Shown here in pieces: positions 36,191 to 45,048 of a stretch of DNA of 45,425 nucleotides. Numbering within the stretch: position 1 is the stretch's first letter; every line of letters starts with the position of its first letter. The notes beneath the pieces are model-generated. The model did not search any database. It was not told the DNA's origin and saw only the letters and a program-made list of their open reading frames with translations. The stretch comes from Bacillus sp. AFS055030. GTDB lineage: Bacteria > Bacillota > Bacilli > Bacillales > Bacillaceae_G. The stretch is taken from the NCBI RefSeq assembly GCF_002574545.1, contig NZ_NUGT01000029.1, forward strand, positions 1-45,425, written 5' to 3'. The position numbers were made by a program, and so were the translations under genes.

Positions 36191-37001
36191 ATAGTTCTAA
36201 TTTCTTTACATCCTTTACCTTTGCTGAAGGATGAATTTGAACATCTTCTGTATATTCTACAAGGTCGATTACACATTTTGGTCCAATTGTTACTGCATCG
36301 CCTCGTACTACACTCGCTGTCGTATAATCAATTTTTACTGCACTTCCCTCAATTACATCTGATTTAAAGTTCAATCGATGGCTAAAAAGTTTAGAAAAAA
36401 CTCGTAAAAATAGATTATTGCCATCGAAGCGGCTAATTTCTATCGTTTCTCCACCAATTTCAGGAATATAGCTATATCCATGATGAGGTATATATCCTAA
36501 ACCTCCATGGGTAATCTTTACGTTTTCTGCATTTAATAAACCATTCATTGACAAATGACCTTTAGCAGTAAATACTTCACATTCAGAACCTTTTTCCGTA
36601 GAAAGCGACCCTTTTACAGTTATTACTTCTGCCTTTACGATTCCTGTTGTTTTCATTGAACCTGAAACATTAATACTTTGAACATTTAAGTCTCCCTTTG
36701 TTTTAAAGCTACCGCTAACATTCACATCTCCACCAGAAACTTTTCCATCAATTGAAGCCGATCCACTGACACTCATTTTTTTTGCATTAACATCACTGAG
36801 ACATTTAGCGCTCCCACTGCAATTAAAATAATCAGTTTCAACATTTCCATTGAATTTTGCTGAACCACTAACTTTCACTTCATGACAATAAATATCACCT
36901 TGTATACGTCCGCTTCCACTAATTCTAACTTCATCATATTTGCCAGAACCAATTGTTCCTGAACCATTAATAATCGCATCTTGTTTTGTTTGCACGCTCA
37001 C
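36189..37001 (-). CDS. Bactofilin-like polymer-forming protein (YhbE/YhbF family)
   Basis: A 270-residue protein made largely of short beta repeats of the type ISGSGRIQGDI and VSGSAKFNG. These form the beta-helix of polymer-forming cytoskeletal proteins. The second half has a less regular segment (residues about 160-230) before the repeat-like C-terminus. B. subtilis relatives YhbE/YhbF (BacE/BacF) influence swimming motility (literature knowledge). Start is a GTG at 37001 behind GAAGGAGAG. It lies 20 bases after the yhbD-like gene, forming an operon as in B. subtilis. Confidence 0.88.
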   Translation of the reverse strand: MSVQTKQDAIINGSGTIGSGKYDEVRISGSGRIQGDIYCHEVKVSGSAKFNGNVETDYFNCSGSAKCLSDVNAKKMSVSGSASIDGKVSGGDVNVSGSFKTKGDLNVQSINVSGSMKTTGIVKAEVITVKGSLSTEKGSECEVFTAKGHLSMNGLLNAENVKITHGGLGYIPHHGYSYIPEIGGETIEISRFDGNNLFLRVFSKLFSHRLNFKSDVIEGSAVKIDYTTASVVRGDAVTIGPKCVIDLVEYTEDVQIHPSAKVKDVKKLEL

Positions 37002-37021
37002 GATAATCTCTCCTTCATAAT

Positions 37022-37639
37022 TTATTTAATCGATTTATTTAAATAGCTAGAGAGAGTAGCATTGATTAATATTGAGTCTTTTTGATCAACAAACGTTTCA
37101 TGTTGATTTCCAATAATCCATGTACCCATACCAAATTTACGAATATAAATGACAGTTGCTTTATCTATGTTAATTTGTTTTTTATGAGTTTCTACCAAAT
37201 TTAAAAACTGCTTTATTTCATCTATTGTTAAACTTCCATTTGAAAGCCACTCGTTAACAAAGAGTAAGGAACAAAGTTGAACCGTACTTAAATGCTCTAA
37301 TTTAGTATTTGGGAAAAGTGATTGATATATTTGTGAGACTTGTTTAGGAATTTGCTCCAAAGATATAGTCATATTCCTACGATCAACAACGATTTCTTCA
37401 TTATTTGAAAACACTCTAGCAATATCATCTAATGATTGATCGTCCTTCAACTCTTTTATTTTTTCAATCCGATCCAAAATTTTCTCTTTTGGAAAAAACG
37501 TTTCCTGTCCAGTAAAGCTTGATTTTTTCATAAACCATTCTTCAGGAATGATGTTTTTCCTTTTCCATCTATAAAGCTGTCCGTACGATATGCCTGTCAG
37601 TTGTAGTAAATCTTTTTTGGAAATTAATTCTTCACTCAT
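37022..37639 (-). CDS. yhbD: YhbD-like DUF4004 protein with MerR-type helix-turn-helix
   Basis: A 205-residue cytosolic protein. The N-terminal LISKKDLLQLTGISYGQLYR followed by WKRKNIIPEEWF is a MerR-like winged helix; a helical linker, then a C-terminal domain of unknown role with VIYIRKFGMGTWIIGNQHE. The pairing with a bactofilin gene is the yhbD-yhbE/F arrangement of B. subtilis. Start ATG at 37639, eight bases after AGGAGG; an ATG ten codons earlier lacks a site. It could regulate its own operon through the repeats just upstream. Confidence 0.82.
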   Translation of the reverse strand: MSEELISKKDLLQLTGISYGQLYRWKRKNIIPEEWFMKKSSFTGQETFFPKEKILDRIEKIKELKDDQSLDDIARVFSNNEEIVVDRRNMTISLEQIPKQVSQIYQSLFPNTKLEHLSTVQLCSLLFVNEWLSNGSLTIDEIKQFLNLVETHKKQINIDKATVIYIRKFGMGTWIIGNQHETFVDQKDSILINATLSSYLNKSIK

Positions 37640-37670
37640 TTGACATTCCTCCTGACACGAGTATAACAAA

Positions 37671-37761
37671 ACAATGTTTTATTGTAAAGTATTCCAAGGC
37701 AACACTTTTTGACACAACATCTATCCGAATTTACAACAATATTTTGCGTAACAATGTTTTA
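37671..37761. promoter_or_regulatory. Repeated AACAATGTTT motifs before the yhbD-like gene
   Basis: The ten-base motif AACAATGTTT occurs at 37671 and at 37750. The first copy forms an inverted repeat (ACAAT-GTTT-ATTGT). A related ACAACAATATTTTG lies between. They sit directly upstream of a gene for a MerR-type DNA-binding protein, so they are candidate operators; the AT-rich setting makes chance matches possible. Confidence 0.35.
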
Positions 37762-37784
37762 ATAAAAAACATTTTCATATAAAG

Positions 37785-37813
37785 AAAACTCGTCGATTGA
37801 CGAGTTTTTTTAG
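37785..37813. terminator. Terminator of the alkyltransferase-like gene
   Basis: A 9-bp stem AAACTCGTC / GACGAGTTT with a GATT loop. T-runs on both strands. It lies 43 bases past the minus-strand gene's stop. Confidence 0.75.
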
Positions 37814-37855
37814 GCGAAGATCGAAACTATCGTTAGAATGAGCTTTTCATTCATC

Positions 37856-38191
37856 CTAAATTAAATCTACATCTTCTTTCTCAAGAACTACATTTACTTG
37901 ATAATCCTTCAAGTTAATAGTCCTCTCACTTTCAAATTTGACTCCTTCGTTTTGGAGGAGATTCTTTTGCATTAAAAATCCTTCTTCATCATGGATTCCT
38001 ATTTCTCCTTTAGCATTTATAACTCTGTGCCATGGCAAATGATATTTTTGGCCCATCGAGTGTAAGATTCTTACAACCTGTCTAGCTCCTCTAGGACTTC
38101 CTGCTAATTTTGCAACTTGACCATATGTCATTACTTTTCCTTGTGGTATATTTTTAATAATTTCAATCGCTCTATTTGTAAAAGATTCCAT
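37856..38191 (-). CDS. Alkyltransferase-like (ATL) protein, MGMT family
   Basis: A 111-residue protein equal to the DNA-binding domain of O6-methylguanine-DNA methyltransferase. The helix-turn-helix reads MTYGQVAKLAGSPRGARQV, and the active-site motif is PWHRVI where the enzyme has PCHRV. The Cys to Trp change is the mark of ATL proteins, which bind O6-alkylguanine without repairing it and pass the lesion to nucleotide excision repair (family knowledge). Start ATG behind GAAGGGG. It abuts the truncated FTR1 remnant, so its promoter may lie inside that remnant. Confidence 0.88.
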   Translation of the reverse strand: MESFTNRAIEIIKNIPQGKVMTYGQVAKLAGSPRGARQVVRILHSMGQKYHLPWHRVINAKGEIGIHDEEGFLMQKNLLQNEGVKFESERTINLKDYQVNVVLEKEDVDLI

Positions 38192-38201
38192 TTTTTCCCC
38201 T

Positions 38202-38804
38202 TCTAAAATTAAGTCAGTAGTTTACGGTACCATTCTTGGAGTAGTTGTTAGTATTTTTGCTGGATTTTTCATATTTACAACTTTCGGTGAACTAGAAGGA
38301 AATGTTGAACATACAATCGAAGGTGTAATTCAATTAATTGCAGCATTGCTCATCTTCTATTTTATCTACTGGCTAAGTGGTCAAAGTAGCATGAATATTT
38401 CAGATAAACTAAAATCAGAAGTTAAAATTAAAGATAGTAGTATTTCATTATTTCTAATGGCAAGCGTATTCGTGATTCGGGAGGGCTTAGAGCTTGTTCT
38501 ATTTGTCTTATCAAATGCACATACAATCGACTTTGCTGGTATAATATCAATTTTATTAGGAATATTCGCAGCGATCTTAATTGCTTATTTATTTATCAAA
38601 ACTACAATTAATTTAAATATTAAAGTGATCTTTACTTTACTAGGTATTCTATTAGTTTTCTTTGGTGGCAAAGTATTCACCGAAGGCATTTTCTCCTTTA
38701 TCGATGCTACTCCACTTGTTGAACAAATTGTCTATTATGGATTTATCGTTATTTCACTGTTTATTTTATTTAAAAACAACATTCTATCATTTTTCAAAAA
38801 ATAA
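38202..38804 (+). pseudogene. 5'-truncated FTR1/EfeU-type iron permease
   Basis: An open frame of about 200 codons without a proper start encodes the later part of an FTR1-type high-affinity iron permease: YGTILGVVVSIFAGFFIF, then SVFVIREGLELVLFVLS with the second REGLE motif, and four to five more membrane segments to the end. The first transmembrane part with the first REGxE motif is missing. Codons before 38211 do not fit the family and abut the start region of the ATL gene. The first ATG-like start in the frame lies far inside (38346). I read it as a deletion remnant. Confidence 0.78.
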
Positions 38805-38844
38805 GTTAGGGTTTGTCTAACATGTCTGTCCCACATTAATGAAT

Positions 38845-38883
38845 GAAGAAAACCTGAACGCTAATTGAGGGTTTTCTTCTTTA
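38845..38883 (+). terminator. Terminator after the FTR1 remnant
   Basis: A 10-bp stem GAAGAAAACC / GGTTTTCTTC followed by a T-rich stretch. Confidence 0.65.
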
Positions 38884-38969
38884 TTTTACTAACTTTAAAA
38901 TCACTTTTCTGTATAGTTTTTCGCATTCATACTATAATATTTTTATAAGATATAGAAAGGTCGGTAAAA

Positions 38970-39260
38970 ATGAAAATTACAATTTCCGAAGATGCATTAA
39001 AATGGTTTCAAGATGAGATGAATGTAAAAGAAGGAGATACCATTCGTTTTTTCGCTCGATACGGTGGAAATAGCACAATAAATAAAGGCTATTCATTAGG
39101 TGTTACGAAAGAACAACCTGTTGACATCGGAGAATCTATTACAATTGATAGCGTAGTCTATTTTATAAACGAGACAGATTTATGGTATTTTAAAGATTAT
39201 AATTTAAGCGTAATTGTAAATGAAAATAATGAATTACATTTTGATTACGAGCCTAAATAA
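38970..39260 (+). CDS. HesB/IscA-like fold protein (YneR type)
   Basis: A 96-residue cytosolic protein related to the HesB/YadR/YfhF family as in B. subtilis YneR: ITISEDALKWFQDEMNVKEG, FFARYGG, SLGVTKEQP and the C-terminal ELHFDYEPK. It has no cysteine, so it cannot carry an iron-sulfur cluster as IscA/SufA do. Function unknown. Start ATG behind GAAAGGTCGG. Terminator follows. Confidence 0.8.
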   Translation: MKITISEDALKWFQDEMNVKEGDTIRFFARYGGNSTINKGYSLGVTKEQPVDIGESITIDSVVYFINETDLWYFKDYNLSVIVNENNELHFDYEPK

Positions 39261-39276
39261 TAAAAGGTGTATTTCT

Positions 39277-39309
39277 TAAAGGTTGTCCTCTAATTAGGCA
39301 GCCTTTTTT
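39277..39309 (+). terminator. Terminator of the HesB-like gene
   Basis: Stem AAAGGTTGTCCT / AGGCAGCCTTT with mismatches, then a T-run. Confidence 0.7.
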
Positions 39310-39332
39310 ATTTTCATATAACAGAGTTAAAT

Positions 39333-39370
39333 ACAAAAGAGTGCCCCACTATTTATGTGAGGCACTCTTC
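39333..39370 (-). terminator. Terminator of the RND transporter gene
   Basis: On the minus strand AGAGTGCC / GGCACTCT with a 15-nt loop is followed by TTTGTATTT. It overlaps the region just after the transporter stop. Confidence 0.65.
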
Positions 39371-39375
39371 ATTAA

Positions 39376-42300
39376 TTATTCTTCAATCTTTTTCTTTTTG
39401 CTTACTAACTTGTAAATAACTGGAATGATGATTAGTGTTAAGAATGTTGAAGTTGTTAAACCACCAATTACAGTTACAGCTAATCCTTTCGAAATTAAAC
39501 CAGATGTTGAATTTGAAAGGGCCATTGGAACTAATGCAAGAATTGTCGCTAATGCTGTCATTAGGATTGGACGTAATCTTGTCTTTGAAGCCTCAATTAA
39601 TGCGTCAGTTACTTCTAATCCTTTTTTACGGTTATGTTCAACACGGTCTAACAATACAACCGCATTCGTTACTACAATACCGATCAACATTAATAGTCCT
39701 ATCATTGCACTCATTGATAGTGTTTGCTTGCTAATAAATAATGCTAAGAAAGCTCCGACTGGTACAAAGATTAATGATGTTAAAATAACAAATGGTGTTC
39801 TTAAACCACCAAATGTCATGCTCATGATTAAGAATACTAGTCCAACAGCAACTACCATTGCTAATCCTAAATCACTGAATCCATCTGTAATCATATCTAA
39901 ACCGCCGCCGATTTTCATATCAACGCTTTTTGGTAATTCAATTTTATTTAAGTGATTTGTCACTTCTTTTGTAATTGCCGCTGTGTCTTTACCTTTTACA
40001 ACCGCACTTACTGATGCATACATTTTTCCATCTTCATGGTTGATTGAAACAGGTGCATCCTTTTGTGAAATTGTAACATAATCTTTTATTTCTTTCGGAC
40101 CTGTTGCAGTCATGATTTTAATTTTTTCAATATCTTCTTTTGAAGTTGCTTTATTTTTATAACCCACAGTAAGCTTATTTGTTTCTCCGTTTAAATCGTA
40201 ATTACCGATTTCAACGTCGTTAATCTTTTCATTAATAGCTCCCATAACTTGGAACATTGAAATATTTTCATCGCGTGCTTTATCGTTTAATGTAACTTCT
40301 AATTTAGGTTGTACATCTTTTAAATTATTAGAAACATTTTTCAGGCGATCATCACTAGTTAATTCTTTTTCAATTTTTGATGCTGCTTCTTTTAACTCAT
40401 TAAAGTTAGCAGAATATAAATTTACATCAATATTGTTCCCTGTTGGAGGACCATCTTGAGAAAGCTCTTTTGCTGTGATTGTTGTACCTTTTACTTTCGC
40501 ATCAACAATTGATGGAACTTCTTTGTTGATTTTTGAAAGTTCTTTATCCATGTTCTTTCCGTCTTTTAGATTGATTTGTAAGATTGCTTTATTTTTGCCA
40601 CCATCCATATTCATCATAAAATCACGTTTACCACCAACTGTAGCTTGAACACTGTCAATTTTATCTGAATCTGCAAAGTATTTTTCTAATTCTTTTGCAA
40701 CTAGATTTGATTGTTCCACCGTACTATTTGATGGAAGGGTTGCTGTCACTTGAAGTGTTTTATTTACACTACCAGGTAAAAATGAGAATCCTAATAAAGG
40801 AATCATTGATAATGAGCCAGCTAGTAAAACGATTGATAATAAGATCACGATCCATTTACGTTTTAATGCCGAACGAAGTAACTTTTCGTAACCTCTCATA
40901 AAACGAGTATCATTACTATGCTCTTTTAATGGTTTTGATAAGAATTTTGCACCTAATGTTGGAATTAAAATGATCGCAACAATTAGAGAAGTTAAAATCG
41001 ACACTACTACTGAAATAGCAAATGGTCTAAAGAATTCTCCTATAATACCACTTACAAATGCTAAAGGTAAAAATACTACTACAGTTGCAAATGTAGATGA
41101 TGCAATGGCACCAATTACTTCTTTAGTTGCATATAATGCTAGCTCTTTTTTCTTATATTGATTACCTTTTTGTTGTTTCCATCTGTATATGTTTTCAATT
41201 ACAACGATACTATCATCAACAATACGTCCAATCGCAACAACTAGACCACCTAAAGTCATAATGTTTAATGTATAACCCAATGAATTTAATACTGATATAG
41301 TTGCAAAGATTGAAATTGGTAATGATAAAATTGAAATGATTGTCGCTCTAATATTTCTTAAGAATAATAGAATAACAACAACTGTAAATAGCGCACCTAA
41401 TAGACCTTCTTTAATTAAAGAACTAACCGATTTTTCGATTTCTTTACCGTTATCCATAATGACATGCGTTTTGACATTATTGTCTTTCTTAAATGATTTA
41501 ATTTCTTTTTTAACAGATGTTGCTACATCCGCTGTATTGGAATCTTGTGTTTGAGAAACAGATAAAATATAACTTTCTTTACCATTATATCTAGAAATTT
41601 GCTCTTGAACTGATACTACTTTTACATCCGCAATGTCAGCAACAGTTACATTTTTGGGCATTACTGATTGAGCTTGTCCTGCGCCATTACCTAGTTGTGC
41701 TCCTTGATTCATCGCACCCATTTGTGTACTTTGGTCAGCTGCACTAGATAAAACTGTTTTCTTGATTTGATCAACCGAGTTTAACGTACCTTTCATTCGA
41801 ACAGAAACTGTTTTTCCATTATTCTCAACAGACCCTAATGGTACTGCATAATCTAGACCTTGAATTGCCGTTTTAATAGTATCTAAAGAAATTCCTTTTT
41901 CTTCAGCTTTTTTATTATCTACAACGATTTGAATTTCTTCAGCCTTTGTTCCTTGTAGGCTTACATCACTAACACCAGTGATTTTTTTAATTTTAGGAAG
42001 TAAGTCCTTTTCAATCGATTGTTGTAAATCCTTTACTTGGCCGTTATTTGCAATTGCAACCTGGTAAATTGGAGCAGAATCCATTGCAATACGTTGAACT
42101 GTCGCTTCTGCTTTTTCAGGTAACTTTGTTTTATTGATCACATTATCAACATCTTTTTCAATTTTATCCATATCCGTGCCAAATGGATAAATCATAAAAA
42201 TTGAAGCCATATTTTCACTTGAAGTACTTGTTAACTGATCATATTTTTCAAGCTTCATTAAACCTGATTCAATTGGTTTAGTGACCTCAGCTTCTATATC

Positions 42301-42477
42301 CTCAGATGATGCACCAGGGTATATTACCTGTACTGCAACAGCTGGAAATGAAACATCTGGAAATGTTTCAATTTGTATTTTTTGGGAAGAATATATTCCC
42401 CCTATTAAAACAAGAACACTTAAAATAATAACGGAGATTGTGTTCTTCAAACTTAATTTCGTTAAACCTGCAAACAT
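39376..42477 (-). CDS. swrC: RND-family efflux transporter (SwrC/YerP-like)
   Basis: A 1033-residue inner-membrane proton-driven pump of the AcrB type with 12 expected membrane segments and two large outside loops (residues about 35-330 and 560-860). Segment 4 has the proton-relay pair in AIGRIVDDSIVVIENI; GFSFLPGS and the terminal VIYKLVSKKK also fit. In Gram-positives SwrC exports surfactin and other amphiphiles without an outer-membrane partner (family knowledge). It follows a histidine kinase and response regulator in the same direction 104 bases away, which probably control it. Confidence 0.92.
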   Translation of the reverse strand: MFAGLTKLSLKNTISVIILSVLVLIGGIYSSQKIQIETFPDVSFPAVAVQVIYPGASSEDIEAEVTKPIESGLMKLEKYDQLTSTSSENMASIFMIYPFGTDMDKIEKDVDNVINKTKLPEKAEATVQRIAMDSAPIYQVAIANNGQVKDLQQSIEKDLLPKIKKITGVSDVSLQGTKAEEIQIVVDNKKAEEKGISLDTIKTAIQGLDYAVPLGSVENNGKTVSVRMKGTLNSVDQIKKTVLSSAADQSTQMGAMNQGAQLGNGAGQAQSVMPKNVTVADIADVKVVSVQEQISRYNGKESYILSVSQTQDSNTADVATSVKKEIKSFKKDNNVKTHVIMDNGKEIEKSVSSLIKEGLLGALFTVVVILLFLRNIRATIISILSLPISIFATISVLNSLGYTLNIMTLGGLVVAIGRIVDDSIVVIENIYRWKQQKGNQYKKKELALYATKEVIGAIASSTFATVVVFLPLAFVSGIIGEFFRPFAISVVVSILTSLIVAIILIPTLGAKFLSKPLKEHSNDTRFMRGYEKLLRSALKRKWIVILLSIVLLAGSLSMIPLLGFSFLPGSVNKTLQVTATLPSNSTVEQSNLVAKELEKYFADSDKIDSVQATVGGKRDFMMNMDGGKNKAILQINLKDGKNMDKELSKINKEVPSIVDAKVKGTTITAKELSQDGPPTGNNIDVNLYSANFNELKEAASKIEKELTSDDRLKNVSNNLKDVQPKLEVTLNDKARDENISMFQVMGAINEKINDVEIGNYDLNGETNKLTVGYKNKATSKEDIEKIKIMTATGPKEIKDYVTISQKDAPVSINHEDGKMYASVSAVVKGKDTAAITKEVTNHLNKIELPKSVDMKIGGGLDMITDGFSDLGLAMVVAVGLVFLIMSMTFGGLRTPFVILTSLIFVPVGAFLALFISKQTLSMSAMIGLLMLIGIVVTNAVVLLDRVEHNRKKGLEVTDALIEASKTRLRPILMTALATILALVPMALSNSTSGLISKGLAVTVIGGLTTSTFLTLIIIPVIYKLVSKKKKIEE

Positions 42478-42581
42478 AATGTATTTATTTCCCCTTTCGA
42501 TTGATTACAACTCTATTTACTGATTAGTTTATCAAATCTTTATGAACAGATTATGAACAATTAAGTACATAATTGAATTTT

Positions 42582-43913
42582 TTAATTCAACAAGTTTTTC
42601 GGAAGGATAATCGTAAAACTAGTTCCTTTGCCGACAACACTTTCAACCTCTATTTTCCCATGATGTATTTCGATAATTTTTTGTACAATCGAAAGACCAA
42701 GCCCCGTTCCTTTTTTATTTCTAGAACGATCAGCTTGATAAAAGCGTTCAAATATCCGATCAACATCTTCCTTACTAATTCCTAGCCCACTATCACTAAT
42801 GAGAACGTGAACGTTATGATTCAATTCCAAAATATCAATTTTTATATATCCAGCTATATTTGAGAATTTAATCGCATTTTGAAGTAAATTAATCCAAACT
42901 TGTTCAAGTAGTAAACGATCTGCTACTATTTCAGTTTGGGGTAAATTTAAAACTAATTGAAGCTTTTTACTTTCCCAATGTGGTTCTAATGCCAAAATAA
43001 TTTTTCGAATTTGTTCATCTAATTTGTAGGTAGAAGGCTGGAATGGATGTTGCTCAGAATCTAATGAAGCTAGCTTTAATAATCTTTCACTCATCATCGA
43101 AAGACGTTCACTCTCTGCCTCAATAATAGATATATAATGCTCCTTTTTCTCTTCAGTTAATTGCTTATTCCTTAAAACCTTTGCAAATCCCTTAATTGAT
43201 GTTAACGGTGACTGAATTTCATGAGAAACATTTGAAACAAATTCACTTCGCATCTCTTCTAGCTTGTTTAATTTATTCGTCATCACATTAAAGTTTGAAG
43301 CAAGTAATCCAATTTCATCCTTACGTTTAGTCTTTACTTGAACCCCGTAGTTACCTTTAGCCAGTTCCTTTGTGGCACGAATTAGCTCTTTTACTGGCTT
43401 TACTAATAACTTCGCAACAAATAAAAATGTTACTGATCCAATTATTAAGGTTGTAAGCAAACTAAAAAATAATACCCTCCGCATTTTAAAGAATCCACGA
43501 TCAATATTTGGGTGAATAAATAAAGCATATTGATGACCATCTTTTTTAAAAGGTAGACCTATAAGATAACCTTTTGTTTGAACAGTATTTTTGTTTAGTA
43601 CGTTTAATACTTGTTCCTTTTTTACATTTTTCTTTTTTAATGCTGTATTTTTCAAAACGATATTTCCGGACTCATCATACAGTGATAGATAAAAATTTTT
43701 ACTAAGAATCTGGAGAGTTGCATCTACCCCATTTTGATTATCCTGCTTTTGGTAGATCGAAATAAAATTTTCTCCAACATCTATTAGATCACTTTGTACT
43801 TCTGTTTCAACATGTTTAATAAAATATTTTGAAGAGATAAAAAAAGTGATAACTAAACTCAACATAATAACAGAAATAAAGATTAAAACTAATCTTGTAT
43901 ACATGCTTTTCAT
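42582..43913 (-). CDS. Sensor histidine kinase
   Basis: A 443-residue membrane histidine kinase. Segments at about residues 8-27 and 147-171 enclose an extracellular sensor domain of roughly 120 residues. A HAMP domain (KPVKELIRATKELAKGNYG) is followed by HisKA with phospho-acceptor H231 in SNVSHEIQSPLTS, N box LLQNAIKFS, and G boxes SDSGLGISKEDVDRIFERF and KGTGLGLSIV. Start ATG overlaps the response regulator stop (ATGA), so translation is coupled. The partner is the regulator at 43910. The signal is unknown. Confidence 0.93.
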   Translation of the reverse strand: MKSMYTRLVLIFISVIMLSLVITFFISSKYFIKHVETEVQSDLIDVGENFISIYQKQDNQNGVDATLQILSKNFYLSLYDESGNIVLKNTALKKKNVKKEQVLNVLNKNTVQTKGYLIGLPFKKDGHQYALFIHPNIDRGFFKMRRVLFFSLLTTLIIGSVTFLFVAKLLVKPVKELIRATKELAKGNYGVQVKTKRKDEIGLLASNFNVMTNKLNKLEEMRSEFVSNVSHEIQSPLTSIKGFAKVLRNKQLTEEKKEHYISIIEAESERLSMMSERLLKLASLDSEQHPFQPSTYKLDEQIRKIILALEPHWESKKLQLVLNLPQTEIVADRLLLEQVWINLLQNAIKFSNIAGYIKIDILELNHNVHVLISDSGLGISKEDVDRIFERFYQADRSRNKKGTGLGLSIVQKIIEIHHGKIEVESVVGKGTSFTIILPKNLLN

Positions 43914-44593
43914 GTGTGATTAACCTCTAATTTATAGCCTAAACCTCTTATTGTTACGATTTCAACTGTAGCCTTTAACTCTCTAAGTCTCTCACGTACT
44001 CTCTTTATATGCACATCAACTGTGCGTTCATCTCCTTCATAATCAAGTCCCCATATTTGCTCAATCAAATCATTTCTAGTAAATATTCTTCCAGCTTGAC
44101 TTGCAAGCTTTAACAATAATTCGAATTCTTTTAACGGTAACGTAATCGACTGATCATTCGCAGAAATTTCATATTTATCTTGATGAATCGTTAAATTACC
44201 TACAAAAATATTTTTATCAGATAGTAATTGAAATCTTCTTAATAGCGCTTTTACTCGGGCTACGATTTCCAAAGGATCAAATGGTTTTACAACATAATCA
44301 TCTATCCCAAGATCAAATCCCTTTAGTTTATCCTGAGATTCACCTTTTGCTGTCACCATTAAAATTGGAATATCATAATACTTTTTAACTTCTTTTGTCA
44401 GCTCATACCCATCTACCTCAGGCATCATCACATCAACTACTACTATTTGAATATTATTTTCTTCTAGTAACGTTAATGCTTCTTGACCATTTTCAGCCTC
44501 GATAACCGTATAGCCTTCACCACTTAAAAAAATAGAGATTAACTCTCTAATATTTGCATCATCATCGACAACTAATACGTTTACATGATTCAA
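43910..44593 (-). CDS. OmpR-family response regulator
   Basis: A 227-residue regulator. The receiver domain has VVDDDANIR, phosphorylation site D54 in VVVDVMMPEVDG and the conserved Lys in MVTAKGE; the C-terminal winged helix has LTPL-type features, here ITLPLKEFELLLKLASQAG, then DYEGDERTVDVHIKRVRERL and TIRGLGYKLE. I take the TTG at 44593 as start, five bases after AGGTGG, since longer readings add a poorly conserved Cys/Lys-rich N-terminus. First gene of the regulator-kinase pair, with the RND pump next. Confidence 0.92.
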   Translation of the reverse strand: MNHVNVLVVDDDANIRELISIFLSGEGYTVIEAENGQEALTLLEENNIQIVVVDVMMPEVDGYELTKEVKKYYDIPILMVTAKGESQDKLKGFDLGIDDYVVKPFDPLEIVARVKALLRRFQLLSDKNIFVGNLTIHQDKYEISANDQSITLPLKEFELLLKLASQAGRIFTRNDLIEQIWGLDYEGDERTVDVHIKRVRERLRELKATVEIVTIRGLGYKLEVNHT

Positions 44594-44682
44594 TAAATCC
44601 ACCTGCTTACATTTACAAATAATTATGTACATATTATATAAATTCATTATGAACTAAATATGAATTAAGAAACCTAAACTAA

Positions 44683-44716
44683 ATAAAAAAGAGAATGGCA
44701 TAGTTGACCACTCTCT
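44683..44716 (-). terminator. Terminator of the small membrane protein gene
   Basis: On the minus strand AGAGAGTGG / CCATTCTCT (one G-T pair) is followed by TTTTTTATTT. It ends the riboswitch-controlled transcript before the response regulator gene. Confidence 0.8.
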
Positions 44717-44776
44717 AAAGTTATGATTAAATTTTATTTCAACTTAATTAAATTCGTGAACTACAGGCAATACTAA

Positions 44777-44956
44777 TCAATCTATTCTTACGACTTTACC
44801 TGATTTTCTCTCTCTAACGATTCTCTTCTTATTACCTGACTTCCCACATCTATATTTTCCGTTTTCCTCATCTACTACAGAATCCTTACGAGTCATAAAT
44901 ACTGCTATTAGCATAGTTACAATAAGAATCCCACCAAATATATACATTTCTAGCAC
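44777..44956 (-). CDS. Small single-pass membrane protein behind a c-di-AMP riboswitch
   Basis: A 59-residue protein with one hydrophobic segment at about residues 4-22 (MYIFGGILIVTMLIAVFMT), a short acidic stretch and a strongly basic C-terminus (KSGNKKRIVRERKSGKVV) with one Cys. I take the GTG at 44956, seven bases after GGGGG, as the start; an ATG three codons later has no site. The gene is preceded by a c-di-AMP riboswitch with terminator and followed by its own terminator, so it is the only target of that switch here. I recognise no family. A role in potassium, osmotic or wall balance is only inferred from the riboswitch. Confidence 0.7.
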   Translation of the reverse strand: MLEMYIFGGILIVTMLIAVFMTRKDSVVDEENGKYRCGKSGNKKRIVRERKSGKVVRID

Positions 44957-44999
44957 TTCATAACCCCCACTTACTTCTTCGTTTATCAAAAATGAACAC

Positions 45000-45030
45000 A
45001 AAAAAGACACCGGGAAAATCTCCAGTGCCT
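45000..45030 (-). terminator. Riboswitch-linked intrinsic terminator
   Basis: On the minus strand GGCACTGG / CCGGTGTC closes a short loop, followed by TTTTTT. It lies about 20 bases after the riboswitch and 44 bases before the small membrane protein start, the expected place for the switch's off-state hairpin. Confidence 0.8.
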
Positions 45031-45048
45031 TATTAAGACATCATTTTG

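Noticed and set aside
39425-39955. Long plus-strand frame opposite the RND transporter gene
   Set aside because: Antisense shadow of a strongly supported gene; no ribosome site or family features.
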